NCBI RefSeq assembly: GCF_002915175.1 | Contig: NZ_NXEJ01000009.1 | Coordinates: forward strand, 89,962-153,961 | From: Agrobacterium rosae | Lineage (GTDB): Bacteria; Pseudomonadota; Alphaproteobacteria; Rhizobiales; Rhizobiaceae | DNA: 64,000 bases | Direction: 5' to 3' | Shown here: piece by piece, positions 28,556 through 37,004 of the stretch | How the letters are laid out: the number at the start of each line of letters is the position of its first letter | Numbering within the stretch: position 1 is the first letter of the stretch | Notes under the pieces: model-generated | The model's input: only the letters and a program-made list of their open reading frames with translations | What the model was told of the DNA's origin: nothing | Databases searched by the model: none | Position numbers and translations under genes: made by a program

Positions 28556-29350
28556 TTACCCGATCAGCAATTCGTCATCATCAATGGTCTGCCCGCGTAT
28601 CTTGCGGAACATCTCGATCAGGTCTTCGACCTGCAAGCCCTTTCGGCTTTCGCCGGAGACATCCAGAACGATCTCGCCCGCATGCAGCATGATGGTACGG
28701 TCGCCATAATCCAGCGCCTGTCGCATGGAATGCGTGACCATCAAAGTCGTCAGCTTGCGCTCTTCCACCACCTTTTGCGTCAGGCCCATCACGAATTCCG
28801 CCATGCCTGGGTCGAGTGCAGCCGTGTGTTCGTCCAGCAGCAGAACATCCGAACCCGCAAGCGTTGCCATCACCAGAGAAACCGCCTGACGTTGACCACC
28901 TGACAGAAGGTCCATGCGGTCTTTCAGCCGGTTTTCGAGGCCGAGATTCAAGGAGGCGATGCGCTCCTGAAAAAACACCCGGCGTCCGCCGCCCAGTGCT
29001 GGCAGAAGTCCGCGTGTTTTGCCGCGTGCGGCAGCAAGCGCAAGATTTTCTTCGATGGTCAGCGTGCCGCAGCTTCCCGTCAAGGGGTCCTGAAATACGC
29101 GGGCCACCTGGCCTGCACGGTTTGCCGTCGGCTTTCGGGTTACGTCCACGCCACCGATGGTGACTTTGCCGGCAGTTGGCAGAACGTCGCCAGCAAGAAC
29201 GCCGAGCAACGTGGATTTTCCGGCACCGTTGGAGCCGATGACGGTCACGAAAGAACCATCCTCGATGGTCAGATCGACCTTGGCGAGTGCTTTCTTCTCC
29301 AGCGGCGTACCGCGTCCGAAGACGACTTGAATATCGGACAATGAAATCAT
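28556..29350 (-). CDS. ABC transporter ATP-binding protein
   Basis: The 264-residue ATPase belongs to the same importer as the next two genes (COG1101/COG4120/COG2984 type). It shows Walker A GSNGAGKST, the signature LSGGQRQAVSL and Walker B VLLLDEHTAALDP; His in DEHTAALD replaces the usual Pro, which is a feature of this subfamily. ATG overlaps the stop of the permease gene (29347-29350). Gene order on this strand is binding protein, permease, ATPase. Relatives have been linked to tryptophan uptake in Streptococcus; here the substrate is unknown. Confidence 0.9.
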   Translation of the reverse strand: MISLSDIQVVFGRGTPLEKKALAKVDLTIEDGSFVTVIGSNGAGKSTLLGVLAGDVLPTAGKVTIGGVDVTRKPTANRAGQVARVFQDPLTGSCGTLTIEENLALAAARGKTRGLLPALGGGRRVFFQERIASLNLGLENRLKDRMDLLSGGQRQAVSLVMATLAGSDVLLLDEHTAALDPGMAEFVMGLTQKVVEERKLTTLMVTHSMRQALDYGDRTIMLHAGEIVLDVSGESRKGLQVEDLIEMFRKIRGQTIDDDELLIG

Positions 29351-30228
29351 GATGTTGCTCCCCCACGACGCAGGCGCGGCAATATCAGCGCCACGGCGAC
29401 CAGCACGGCAGTCACGAAATTAAGGTCGGAAGCTTTGAGGCCCAGCGCATCGCTTGATAGAGCCAGCTGGATCGCCAGACGATAGGCGATGGAGCCGAGA
29501 ACGCAGCCGATGAGCGCAATCAATATCCCGCGCGATCCGAATAACGTCTCCCCGATGATAACGGCGGCAAGGCCGACGACGATGGTGCCGACACCGGCGG
29601 TCACATCGGCAAAACCATTGGTCTGCGCAAACAGGGCACCACCAAGGGCCACCAACGCATTGGACAGCGCCATGCCGAGATAGATCTGGTTGCCGGTCTT
29701 CACACCCTGTGCCCGCGCCATCCGCGCATTGGCACCGGTTGCTCGCATCGCGAGGCCCGCATCACTCTCCAGAAAACGCCAGACGAGGATGACTGCGATC
29801 ACCACGAGCACGCCGACGAAAAGCGGGCGCAGCAGATAGTCTGCAATGCCTAGACCATAGAACGGCTCGATGACCGTATCCTGATTGAGCAGCGCGACGT
29901 TGGGCTTTCCCATCACCCGCAGGTTCACGGAAAACAGCGCGATCATGGTCAGGATCGAGGCCAGAAGATTGAGGATTTTAAAGCGGACGTTGAGTACAGC
30001 CGTCACCATACCGGCTGCTGCACCGGCAACCATCGCAACGCCTGTCGCAGCCCAAGGATTGAACCCCGCCACGATCAGCACCGCCGCCACTGCTGCGCCC
30101 AGTGGAAACGACCCATCGACGGTGAGGTCAGGGAAGTCGAGCACACGAAATGCGAGATAAACGCCGATGGCGACAAAGGCAAAAACCAGCCCCAGTTCGA
30201 CGGCACCCCAGAAGGCGATTTGGCTCAC
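29347..30228 (-). CDS. ABC transporter permease
   Basis: The 293-residue membrane protein has about eight hydrophobic segments and resembles the branched-chain amino-acid/ribose type of permease (FRVLDFPDLTVDGSFPLGAAVAA near the start, IALIGCVLGSIAYRL near the end). I take GTG 30228, preceded on its strand by aaggaattctgcc, as start, giving MSQIAFWGAVELGLVFAF. An ATG at 30258 would add ten residues but has no good ribosome-binding site. It overlaps the ATPase gene by ATGA. An inverted-repeat unit lies between it and the binding-protein gene. Confidence 0.87.
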   Translation of the reverse strand: MSQIAFWGAVELGLVFAFVAIGVYLAFRVLDFPDLTVDGSFPLGAAVAAVLIVAGFNPWAATGVAMVAGAAAGMVTAVLNVRFKILNLLASILTMIALFSVNLRVMGKPNVALLNQDTVIEPFYGLGIADYLLRPLFVGVLVVIAVILVWRFLESDAGLAMRATGANARMARAQGVKTGNQIYLGMALSNALVALGGALFAQTNGFADVTAGVGTIVVGLAAVIIGETLFGSRGILIALIGCVLGSIAYRLAIQLALSSDALGLKASDLNFVTAVLVAVALILPRLRRGGATS

Positions 30229-30263
30229 GGCAGAATTCCTTGGTTTGCGACCATCCACTCTTT

Positions 30264-30369
30264 CGTCATGCTCGGCCCCCAGATCAAGTCCGAGGATGTC
30301 CCGAGTATCTGCTGCCGTCCAACTTTCATTGAACGTGGGTAGATCCTCGGGACGAGCCCGAGGATGACG
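30264..30369. repeat. Inverted-repeat unit in the ABC operon
   Basis: cgtcatgctcggc (30264-30276) and gcccgaggatgacg (30356-30369) are inverted copies with one or two differences. They enclose further matching pieces (agtccgaggatgtcccgag and agatcctcgggacgag). The cgtcatcctcgggc arm is a common rhizobial intergenic repeat. It separates the binding-protein gene from the permease gene. Confidence 0.6.
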
Positions 30370-30387
30370 GAGAGGGCAGGTGGTCTT

Positions 30388-31341
30388 TTAGTCGATAATC
30401 TTGGTCGCGCGCTTCGTCACGCTCTCAGGGAACGTTACGCCTGCCTTTTCAGCAGCCTTCTTGTTCAAGACGAGATCGGTGCCGATGGCAACGGTCGCAG
30501 GAATATCGCCGGGCTTTTCACCCTTGAGGATCCGAACGACGACAGCGCCGGTCTGCTTGCCCACGTCGAAATAGTTGAAACCGAGGGCGGCAATTGCACC
30601 ACGCGCAACGGAATCCGTATCGGCGGCAAACAGCGGAATCTTGGCTTCAGACGCAACGCTGGCTGCGGCTTCGAAGGCCGAGACGATTGTGTTGTCAGTG
30701 GGAACGTAGATTACGTCGGCTTTGCCCACTAGGGCGCGGGTTGCGCCCTGCACTTCGGCTGATTTTGTCGCTACGGATTCCACCACCTTCAGACCAGCCT
30801 TTTCGGCTTCAGCTTTCAGAAGCTCCAGCGTCGATACGGAATTGGCTTCGGCAGAATTGTAGAGGTAGCCGATCGTCTTGGCGTTGGGCGTGATTTCCTT
30901 GATCAGCGCCAGATGTTCGGCAACCGGCAGTTTGTCTGAAAGACCTGTGACGTTGCGACCGGGCTTTTCCATGGACTTGATCAGCTGCGCGCCAACCGGA
31001 TCGGAAACGGCGGTGAAGACGATTGGGATATCGCGAGTGGCGGCGACAACAGCCTGCGCAGACGGTGTCGAGATCGGAACAATGACGTTGGGGGCATCGC
31101 CAACGAACTGGCGCGCGATCTGTGATGCGGTACCAGGATTACCCTGGGCGGACTGGTAGACGAATTTCAGGTTTTCGCCTTCCTTGTATCCGGCTTCGGC
31201 AAGAGCCGCCTTCACGCCATCGCGTGCAGCGTCCAGTGCGGGATGTTCAACGATGGCGGTGACGGCAACGGTCACATCTTGAGCTTTTGCAGGCAGGGCA
31301 ATGGTCGTCGCGGCGGCGAGCGCCAGAATGAGTGTGCGCAT
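30388..31341 (-). CDS. ABC transporter substrate-binding protein (COG2984 family)
   Basis: The 317-residue periplasmic protein has a signal peptide (residues 1-20, LALAAATTIALPAKAQ) and the ABC_sub_bind domain: VTAIVEHPALDAARDGVKAAL, AQGNPGTASQIARQFVGD, IPIVFTAVSDPVGAQLI and ALGFNYFDVGKQTGAVVVRIL are typical. Start ATG 31341 follows ggaggaatacc, a strong site. It is the first gene of the three-gene importer; the wider spacing and repeat after it may lower expression of the two membrane components relative to the binding protein, as is common for importers. Confidence 0.9.
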   Translation of the reverse strand: MRTLILALAAATTIALPAKAQDVTVAVTAIVEHPALDAARDGVKAALAEAGYKEGENLKFVYQSAQGNPGTASQIARQFVGDAPNVIVPISTPSAQAVVAATRDIPIVFTAVSDPVGAQLIKSMEKPGRNVTGLSDKLPVAEHLALIKEITPNAKTIGYLYNSAEANSVSTLELLKAEAEKAGLKVVESVATKSAEVQGATRALVGKADVIYVPTDNTIVSAFEAAASVASEAKIPLFAADTDSVARGAIAALGFNYFDVGKQTGAVVVRILKGEKPGDIPATVAIGTDLVLNKKAAEKAGVTFPESVTKRATKIID

Positions 31342-31445
31342 AGGGTATTCCTCCGATTGTTTCGTTTTCTTGGCCCTCTTTAAGAAAGGGTTAAAACGAA
31401 ATCAATCGCGCAAGCCTGAACGCACCCATCAATTCTTTTTCTTTA

Positions 31446-32684
31446 TCAGTCGTCCGCGCCATGATTGGCGATCATCATGGCCTCGAAAGCCATGCGTTCG
31501 GTCTTGCGCATCCGCTCGGATTCCGACTTCAGCTGACCACAGGCAGCCAGAATATCACGCCCGCGCGGTGTGCGGATCGGGGAGGCGTAGCCCGCGTGAT
31601 TGATAAAATCGGCGAACTTTTCGATCTGCTCCCAGTCGGAACACTGGTAATTCGTGCCCGGCCATGGGTTGAAGGGAATGAGATTGATCTTGGCCGGAAC
31701 GCCCTTCAGAAGCTGCGTCAGCATCTTGGCATCTTCCAGACTGTCATTGACGTCCTTCAGCATCACATATTCGAAGGTGATGCGCCGCGCATTCGAAACG
31801 CCGGGATAGTTGCGGCAAGCGTCGATCAACTCTTTCAGCGGATATTTCTTGTTGATCGGCACCAGCATGTCGCGCAGTTCATCGCGCACCGCATGCAGCG
31901 AGATCGCCAGCATCACGCCGATTTCTTCACCGGTGCGGAAGATTTCCGGCACGACGCCGGAGGTGGAGAGCGTCACGCGGCGCTTGGACAGCGACAGGCC
32001 GTCACCGTCGGTTGCGATCAGCAAGGCTGTCTTTACATGCTCGAAATTATAAAGCGGCTCGCCCATGCCCATCATCACGATGTTGGAGACCTTGCGTCCC
32101 TCGGCAGGCATGATCGTGCCTTGCGGCGCTTCACGGTCCGGGAAATCACCGAGACGATCACGGGCGACCAGAAGCTGCGCCAAAATCTCTTCCGCCGTCA
32201 GGTTGCGCACCAGACGCTGCGTCCCAGTATGACAGAAGGAACAGGTCAGTGTGCAGCCAACCTGGCTGGAAATGCACAGCGTGCCGCGACCTTCTTCGGG
32301 AATATAGACGGTTTCGATCTCAACCGGACGACCCGCGCCGCGTGGCGGAAAGCGCATCAGCCATTTGCGGGTGCCATCGTTGGAAACCTGTTCTTCGACG
32401 ATTTCCGGACGCGCAATGGTAAAGTGGAGTTTCAGCTTTTCGCGCAGTTCCTTGGCCACATTGGTCATGTGGTCGAAATCGGAGACGCCGCGCACATAGA
32501 GCCAGTTCCACAGCTGGCTGACGCGCATCTTCGACTGCTTCTGCGTGACGCCGATGTCTATCAGCGCATCTGCCATTTCTTCACGCGTCATGCCGATCAG
32601 CGTCGGCTTTTCGGACATGAGGTCGGCGTTCGAAATCATCGGCGTCTTGACCACCAGATCGGCAGTCGCTTCCAGTACGGACAT
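31446..32684 (-). CDS. rlmN: 23S rRNA (adenine2503-C2)-methyltransferase RlmN
   Basis: RlmN is a radical-SAM enzyme that methylates C2 of A2503 in 23S rRNA and A37 in some tRNAs. The 412-residue protein carries the 4Fe-4S motif CTLTCSFC at residues 144-151, with C137 ([10 protein letters not shown]) just before. The conserved C-terminal CGQLKSE holds the second catalytic cysteine. [15 protein letters not shown] and [15 protein letters not shown] are family motifs. It is a single gene between the importer and the IalB-like gene. Confidence 0.94.
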   Translation of the reverse strand: MSVLEATADLVVKTPMISNADLMSEKPTLIGMTREEMADALIDIGVTQKQSKMRVSQLWNWLYVRGVSDFDHMTNVAKELREKLKLHFTIARPEIVEEQVSNDGTRKWLMRFPPRGAGRPVEIETVYIPEEGRGTLCISSQVGCTLTCSFCHTGTQRLVRNLTAEEILAQLLVARDRLGDFPDREAPQGTIMPAEGRKVSNIVMMGMGEPLYNFEHVKTALLIATDGDGLSLSKRRVTLSTSGVVPEIFRTGEEIGVMLAISLHAVRDELRDMLVPINKKYPLKELIDACRNYPGVSNARRITFEYVMLKDVNDSLEDAKMLTQLLKGVPAKINLIPFNPWPGTNYQCSDWEQIEKFADFINHAGYASPIRTPRGRDILAACGQLKSESERMRKTERMAFEAMMIANHGADD

Positions 32685-32838
32685 CGTCTTATCCCATCAG
32701 CCATTGCAGAACGGAAAACAGGCCTGAAAGTGAGGCGAAAATCGTCTGCATGTGGAGAAAAATCAAAGGCGGGGCACGTTTCGCGCTTCCGCCTGTATTT
32801 GTTGCCGCGCCTTTAGCATCAAAACGGTAGAAACGCAA

Positions 32839-32861
32839 ATGGCCGGTCCTGGACCGGCCAT
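32839..32861 (-). terminator. Hairpin after the IalB-like gene
   Basis: atggccggtcc and ggaccggccat form a perfect dyad 22 bases past the stop of the minus-strand gene. The T run after it is weak (ttgcg), so termination is likely but not certain. Confidence 0.5.
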
Positions 32862-32883
32862 CTCAATATCGCATCAGATAGGC

Positions 32884-33387
32884 TTATTTGCAGCTTTCGA
32901 TCTGCTTCAAAGCAGCCGAGATGCCGGATAGCGAATAGGAGTAGGTTGTCCCGGTGCCGCGCGCCGATGTTGCCTTGACGGTCATTGACTTGCCGACCTT
33001 CATGGCCGCGACAAGGGCCGGCTCTTCGGCGGCGTTTTCAACCCAGGCAGCCTTGTCCTTGGTGAACATCACGAAGTTCTTATTGTCGATGGTGACGTTG
33101 ACCTTGGAGCTTTCGCGGAGGGAATAGCCCACCATAGCTTGCGGCTCATAGGAGATATTCTGGCCAGGGCGCTGAGAGACGATGAAGAAAATATCACCGT
33201 GGTCAACGCTTGCGGGTTCCTTGGTCGTTGGAATCGAAAGAACATAGCAAACAGTGCTTTTACCCGATTTGTACGAATAAGCACCCCATGCGTTGAACTG
33301 CTGGATGCGCGTGGGCGACTGTGCAGAGGCTATGCCGACACTGGTCAACAGAATGGCGACTGCGGTTGCTACACTTCTTACAAACAT
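32884..33387 (-). CDS. Invasion-associated locus B (IalB) family protein
   Basis: The 167-residue precursor has a signal peptide (residues 1-22, ending GIASAQ). It then shows the IalB pattern: WGAYSYKSGKSTVCYVLSIPT, DIFFIVSQRPGQ, ISYEPQAMVGYSLRESSKVNV and TSARGTGTTYSYSLSGISAALKQI. IalB was named for a Bartonella protein needed for red-cell invasion, but the family is general in Rhizobiales and the function here is unknown. Two cysteines, in TVCYV and at the C-terminal ESCK, could form a disulfide. Confidence 0.85.
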   Translation of the reverse strand: MFVRSVATAVAILLTSVGIASAQSPTRIQQFNAWGAYSYKSGKSTVCYVLSIPTTKEPASVDHGDIFFIVSQRPGQNISYEPQAMVGYSLRESSKVNVTIDNKNFVMFTKDKAAWVENAAEEPALVAAMKVGKSMTVKATSARGTGTTYSYSLSGISAALKQIESCK

Positions 33388-33667
33388 TGAATTTCCTGCC
33401 GGGTTTATTGTCTTCCAGTTGGCCGAACGCTGGCGCCGGGCCGATGCCTAGGTGGGTCCGTCATCATGATATTGGCTAAAGATCGGTTACCAAACCGTCA
33501 ACACCAACGCTGAAATCCGAGAATTGCACTGCAGTGTAACAGATAAGCGACGTCTAACGGCCGAGAAGCAAACACATGACGTGGCCACGCAATCAGCAAT
33601 GACACAAAGATTCAGGCAAGAATTTGTCAGGGTTTACCGCAGTTTCGAACAAACAATCACAGAGGCG

Positions 33668-34045
33668 TTACTCCTGACGCAACCGCTCCAGCGCAGCGTC
33701 AGCCGCCTCATAGTGTTCCATTTTGATATGGGCACGGATCATGGCAAGGGCTGCGGTCAAAACGGCAATGTCATCGGTGAAGCCGATAACAGCAAAAACA
33801 TCCGGGACTACGTCCATCGGCATGATGAAGTAGCCAAGGGCCGCAAACAAAATACCCTTCGCACGAAACGGTGTCTCACGGTCCATCGCGCAATAATAGG
33901 CGGCTGCGGCATCGCGCGCGAAGGGCACTTTGCTCATCACGCGCTTCATCTTCGGCCAGAACTTGGCGCGCACCTGCTGTTCGCGCTCTTCCTGGGTGTC
34001 GGGCTCTCCGGGCAGGAGAATTTCACCAATTTTCACGTCATCCAT
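33668..34045 (-). CDS. DUF1232 / YkvA-family protein
   Basis: The 125-residue protein has the DUF1232 core: LGYFIMPMDVVPDVFAVIGFTDDIAVLTAAL, whose P-x-D-x-x-P-D and G-x-x-DD signatures fit the family. One or two hydrophobic segments suggest membrane association. Function is unknown. I chose ATG 34045, preceded by aaaggacacacgaca, over ATG 34066, whose upstream region shows no ribosome-binding site. It is downstream of phhB on the same strand with 51 bases between. Confidence 0.82.
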   Translation of the reverse strand: MDDVKIGEILLPGEPDTQEEREQQVRAKFWPKMKRVMSKVPFARDAAAAYYCAMDRETPFRAKGILFAALGYFIMPMDVVPDVFAVIGFTDDIAVLTAALAMIRAHIKMEHYEAADAALERLRQE

Positions 34046-34096
34046 TGTCGTGTGTCCTTTGGTCATGGACCCTATATAGGCGCGCCGCCCGCCCGT

Positions 34097-34402
34097 TCAA
34101 TCGCTCCGGCCCGCCGCTGCCTTTTGCATGGCGTTTGCCAAAAGAAAGTCGCGTTCGGTAATGCCTTGGCTGTCATGTGTCGTCAGGCACACTTTGACGC
34201 GGGAATAGACATTCGACCATTCGGGGTGATGGTTGAGCTTTTCGGCGACCAATGCGCATTCCGCCATAAAACCGAAGGCTTCTGCGAAGTTCGCGAATTT
34301 ATAGGCCTTGACGATTGCAAGACCATCTTCTCGCAAAGACCATCCCTGCAATTTAGCAAGTTCCCGGTCGATCACATCTCTGTCGAGTTTGGCATATTGC
34401 AT
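34097..34402 (-). CDS. phhB: 4a-Hydroxytetrahydrobiopterin dehydratase (pterin carbinolamine dehydratase)
   Basis: PhhB dehydrates the 4a-carbinolamine of tetrahydrobiopterin so that the cofactor of phenylalanine hydroxylase can be recycled; related proteins are also found without a hydroxylase. The 101-residue protein has the active-site set EKLNHHPEW (residues 54-62) and TTHD (74-77), which supply the catalytic histidines. ATG 34402, preceded by aaagggacgctt, gives the usual family length. No phenylalanine hydroxylase gene is in the window. Confidence 0.9.
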   Translation of the reverse strand: MQYAKLDRDVIDRELAKLQGWSLREDGLAIVKAYKFANFAEAFGFMAECALVAEKLNHHPEWSNVYSRVKVCLTTHDSQGITERDFLLANAMQKAAAGRSD

Positions 34403-34487
34403 AAGCGTCCCTTTCGTTATCTGTGGATGAGGCGATTCTGCCAAGTCTTATCGCACAACTGCCTCACAGTTTTGCTTTATATGACCT

Positions 34488-34967
34488 ATGAAACGCACAG
34501 CCGTCCTTTTTGTTTGCATGGGAAACATCTGCCGCTCGCCATTGGCCGAGGGCATTTTCTCCCATTTGGTCGAAAAACAACATATCGCTGATCTGTTCGT
34601 GATCGACTCCGCTGGAACCGGTGGCTGGCATGCCGGCCATCCGCCAGATCCTCGTTCAGTCGCGGTTGCCAACCGGCATGGAATCGATATTTCAGGCCAG
34701 AAAGCGCGGCAGGTCAGGGCCGTGGATTTCGTGAACTTCGACCTCATCTTCGCCATGGACGAAGATAATCTCGACCGCCTCCGGGCAAGCTGCCCCGTGC
34801 AGTACAAGCACAAAGTCCACCTTTTCAGCCAGTACGCGACTGGCCGAAGGGAGAGCGTTCCAGATCCCTATTATGGTGGTGAAGACGGTTTTGAGGCCGT
34901 CTACAGCATGCTTTTGGATGGCTGCATCTCCGCGCTGGAAAAGCTGGAAACAGGCCAGGATTCCTGA
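34488..34967 (+). CDS. Low-molecular-weight protein-tyrosine phosphatase
   Basis: The 159-residue protein has the C-X5-R-S phosphate-binding loop VCMGNICRSP at the N-terminus, with nucleophile C10 and R16, and the general-acid DP motif in PDPYYGGEDGF near the C-terminus. Such enzymes act on phosphotyrosine in exopolysaccharide-related kinases or elsewhere; no kinase gene is close by. The last 67 bases overlap the 3' end of thpR on the other strand. Confidence 0.92.
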   Translation: MKRTAVLFVCMGNICRSPLAEGIFSHLVEKQHIADLFVIDSAGTGGWHAGHPPDPRSVAVANRHGIDISGQKARQVRAVDFVNFDLIFAMDEDNLDRLRASCPVQYKHKVHLFSQYATGRRESVPDPYYGGEDGFEAVYSMLLDGCISALEKLETGQDS

Positions 34968-35494
34968 AGCGGAAAGACTTCCTCCACAATGTAGGGACCG
35001 CCACCGACCGATTCCTTCGATGACATCAGCACGAAACGACCGACGGTAAAGGGCGATGTGCGAAAATCGCCGCGTCCCGAGAGGTAATGGACCACATCAT
35101 CCAGCCGTGAGTTTCTCAGCCGCGCGAGAGTGACGTGTGGCGTGAATTTACGCGGGTCGGGCGGTAAGCCCAGACGCTGGCAAATCCGCTCTATCTCGCC
35201 TTGCAGTGCCGTCATTTCCGCAGACGGAGAAACGCCGGCCCAGATGGAGTGGGGCTTTTTCGAACCGAACGATCCTATCCCCGTCAGATTGACCGGAAAT
35301 TCCGGTCTGTCGATCCGGTCAAGCCGGTTGACGACCTCATCAGCGGTGCGACCGTCGATGTCCCCGATAAAGCGTAGGGTGATATGATAATTCTCCACGT
35401 CGATCCACCGGGCTCCCGGTAGACCACCGCGCAACAATGAGAGACTCATTGCCGCATTGCGCGGAATTTCGAGGGCGGTAAACAGTCTCGGCAT
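34901..35494 (-). CDS. thpR: RNA 2',3'-cyclic phosphodiesterase ThpR (2'-5' RNA ligase family)
   Basis: The 197-residue protein is a 2H phosphoesterase with the two H-x-T/S-hydrophobic motifs, HITL (about residue 41) and HVTL (about 126), that define the family. It begins MPRLFTALEIPRNAAMSLS. The start ATG 35494 is chosen over the frame to 35539, since family members begin with this strand. Known members hydrolyse 2',3'-cyclic phosphates; the physiological substrate is unclear. The C-terminal end is overlapped by the convergent phosphatase gene. Confidence 0.88.
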   Translation of the reverse strand: MPRLFTALEIPRNAAMSLSLLRGGLPGARWIDVENYHITLRFIGDIDGRTADEVVNRLDRIDRPEFPVNLTGIGSFGSKKPHSIWAGVSPSAEMTALQGEIERICQRLGLPPDPRKFTPHVTLARLRNSRLDDVVHYLSGRGDFRTSPFTVGRFVLMSSKESVGGGPYIVEEVFPLQESWPVSSFSSAEMQPSKSML

Positions 35495-35562
35495 GGCGAG
35501 CTCCCCGAATCTTTTGGCAGAACAACCACAGCGAATCATGCAACGCTGTTTGGTGCAAGCGC

Positions 35563-36210
35563 TTATTTTTTTTGCTCACCGATAGCCTTAATGAAGGCCT
35601 CGACGGTTGGCATCGATTTGTCGACCATAACGGCTATCCCCTTGGTGTTGGGATGCATCCGATCCTCCAGTTGCAGGGCCTCGTCCATCACGACACCATC
35701 TAGAAAAAACGGATAAAGCGGCAAGCCATGCTTTTCTGCAAGGCGCTGATAAATGGGGTTGAAACGCTTGGCATAATCATCGCCCATATTGGGCGGAGCC
35801 ATGATGCCGATCAGCAGGATCGGGATATTGCGTTTTTGAAAGCCGGAAATGATCGCGTCGAGATTCTTTTCCGTCTCGTCAGGCGAAATGCCGCGCAGCG
35901 CATCATTGGCACCGAGCTCGAGGATAACGCCATCGGTTCCTTCAGGCACCGACCAGTCCGCTCTTGCCAAGCCGCCGGAACTCGTATCACCGGAAACACC
36001 GGCATTGGTAATCGTCACATCCACGCCTTTGGCCTTGAGAGCAGCCTCCAGTTGGGCCGTGTAGCTGTCCGTCGGCGGCAACTGATATCCCGCCATCAGA
36101 CTGTCGCCGAGGCCGACGAGTTGCACGGTTTTGGCCTGCGCATGCGCGAGCGCAGGGGCAAGCGCGCAGCAGATGACGAGGAATTGAGCGGCAACAGCTT
36201 TAAAACGCAT
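35563..36210 (-). CDS. tesA: SGNH-hydrolase arylesterase (TesA-like)
   Basis: This secreted GDSL/SGNH esterase has 215 residues with a signal peptide (1-25, ending AHAQA). The catalytic blocks are GLGDSLMAG (nucleophile S37), the glycine block NAGVSGDTSSGG, GANDALRG, and DRMHPNTKG, which contributes the Asp and His. It would hydrolyse acyl esters or thioesters in the periplasm. ATG 36210 is preceded by aggaagatc. It is divergent from a ybbA/ybbP-like ABC pair, the same arrangement as in E. coli. Confidence 0.92.
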   Translation of the reverse strand: MRFKAVAAQFLVICCALAPALAHAQAKTVQLVGLGDSLMAGYQLPPTDSYTAQLEAALKAKGVDVTITNAGVSGDTSSGGLARADWSVPEGTDGVILELGANDALRGISPDETEKNLDAIISGFQKRNIPILLIGIMAPPNMGDDYAKRFNPIYQRLAEKHGLPLYPFFLDGVVMDEALQLEDRMHPNTKGIAVMVDKSMPTVEAFIKAIGEQKK

Positions 36211-36293
36211 GATGATCTTCCTAATTGTCTGGCAGTGCGAAAACTTTGATTTTCCCAAAGATTGCCATTTCCCTAGATATAGGAACGCGAATT

Positions 36294-37004
36294 GTGACGA
36301 AAAGCATCATTGAGCTGAATAAGGCCGATCTCACCTTGGGAAATTCCGCTGCTTCCGTTCACGTTCTGAAATCTATCGATCTGAACATCCACGAGGGCGA
36401 AGCGGTTGGCATCGTTGGACCTTCGGGTTCGGGCAAGTCGACGCTGCTGATGGTTTTGGCCGGGCTTGAGCGACTGGACAGTGGTGAGATCACAATTGCG
36501 GGAACGCAACTGCACAAGCTCGGGGAAGACGCACTCGCAGAATTCCGCGGCAAGAATGTCGGCATCGTGTTTCAGTCGTTTCATCTCATTGCCAATATGA
36601 CCGCGCTGGAAAATGTCGCCGTGCCGCTGGAGCTGGCAAATGTCGCCAATCCCTTCGATATCGCCAAGAAGGAACTCGTGGCCGTTGGGCTGGGTGAGCG
36701 TCTTAACCATTATCCTGGCCAGCTTTCTGGTGGCGAACAGCAGCGTGTGGCTATCGCCCGCGCGCTGGCACCGTCACCCGCCGTGCTGATTGCCGACGAG
36801 CCGACCGGCAATCTGGATACGGATACCGGCAAGCAGATCGCTGATCTCCTGTTTTCCAAACAGGCCGAGCGGGGCATGACGATGATTCTCGTCACCCATG
36901 ATGTTTCCTTGGCTGCCCGATGCTCCCGCCAGATCAAGGTACGGTCCGGCCAGATCGAGGGCGACAGCGCGACGCCTGCCGCCGCTCAGGCGGTTTCCGC
37001 ATGA
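36294..37004 (+). CDS. ybbA: ABC transporter ATP-binding protein (YbbA-like)
   Basis: The 236-residue ATPase is of the LolD/MacB group: Walker A GPSGSGKST, Q-loop FQSFHLI, signature LSGGEQQRVAIARAL, and Walker B VLIADEPTGNLD. I take the GTG at 36294, preceded at nine bases by AGGA, as the start; the frame is open further upstream but without a site. It overlaps the permease gene by ATGA at 37001. Such pairs are thought to move lipids or hydrophobic compounds at the inner membrane rather than to import nutrients. Confidence 0.9.
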   Translation: MTKSIIELNKADLTLGNSAASVHVLKSIDLNIHEGEAVGIVGPSGSGKSTLLMVLAGLERLDSGEITIAGTQLHKLGEDALAEFRGKNVGIVFQSFHLIANMTALENVAVPLELANVANPFDIAKKELVAVGLGERLNHYPGQLSGGEQQRVAIARALAPSPAVLIADEPTGNLDTDTGKQIADLLFSKQAERGMTMILVTHDVSLAARCSRQIKVRSGQIEGDSATPAAAQAVSA

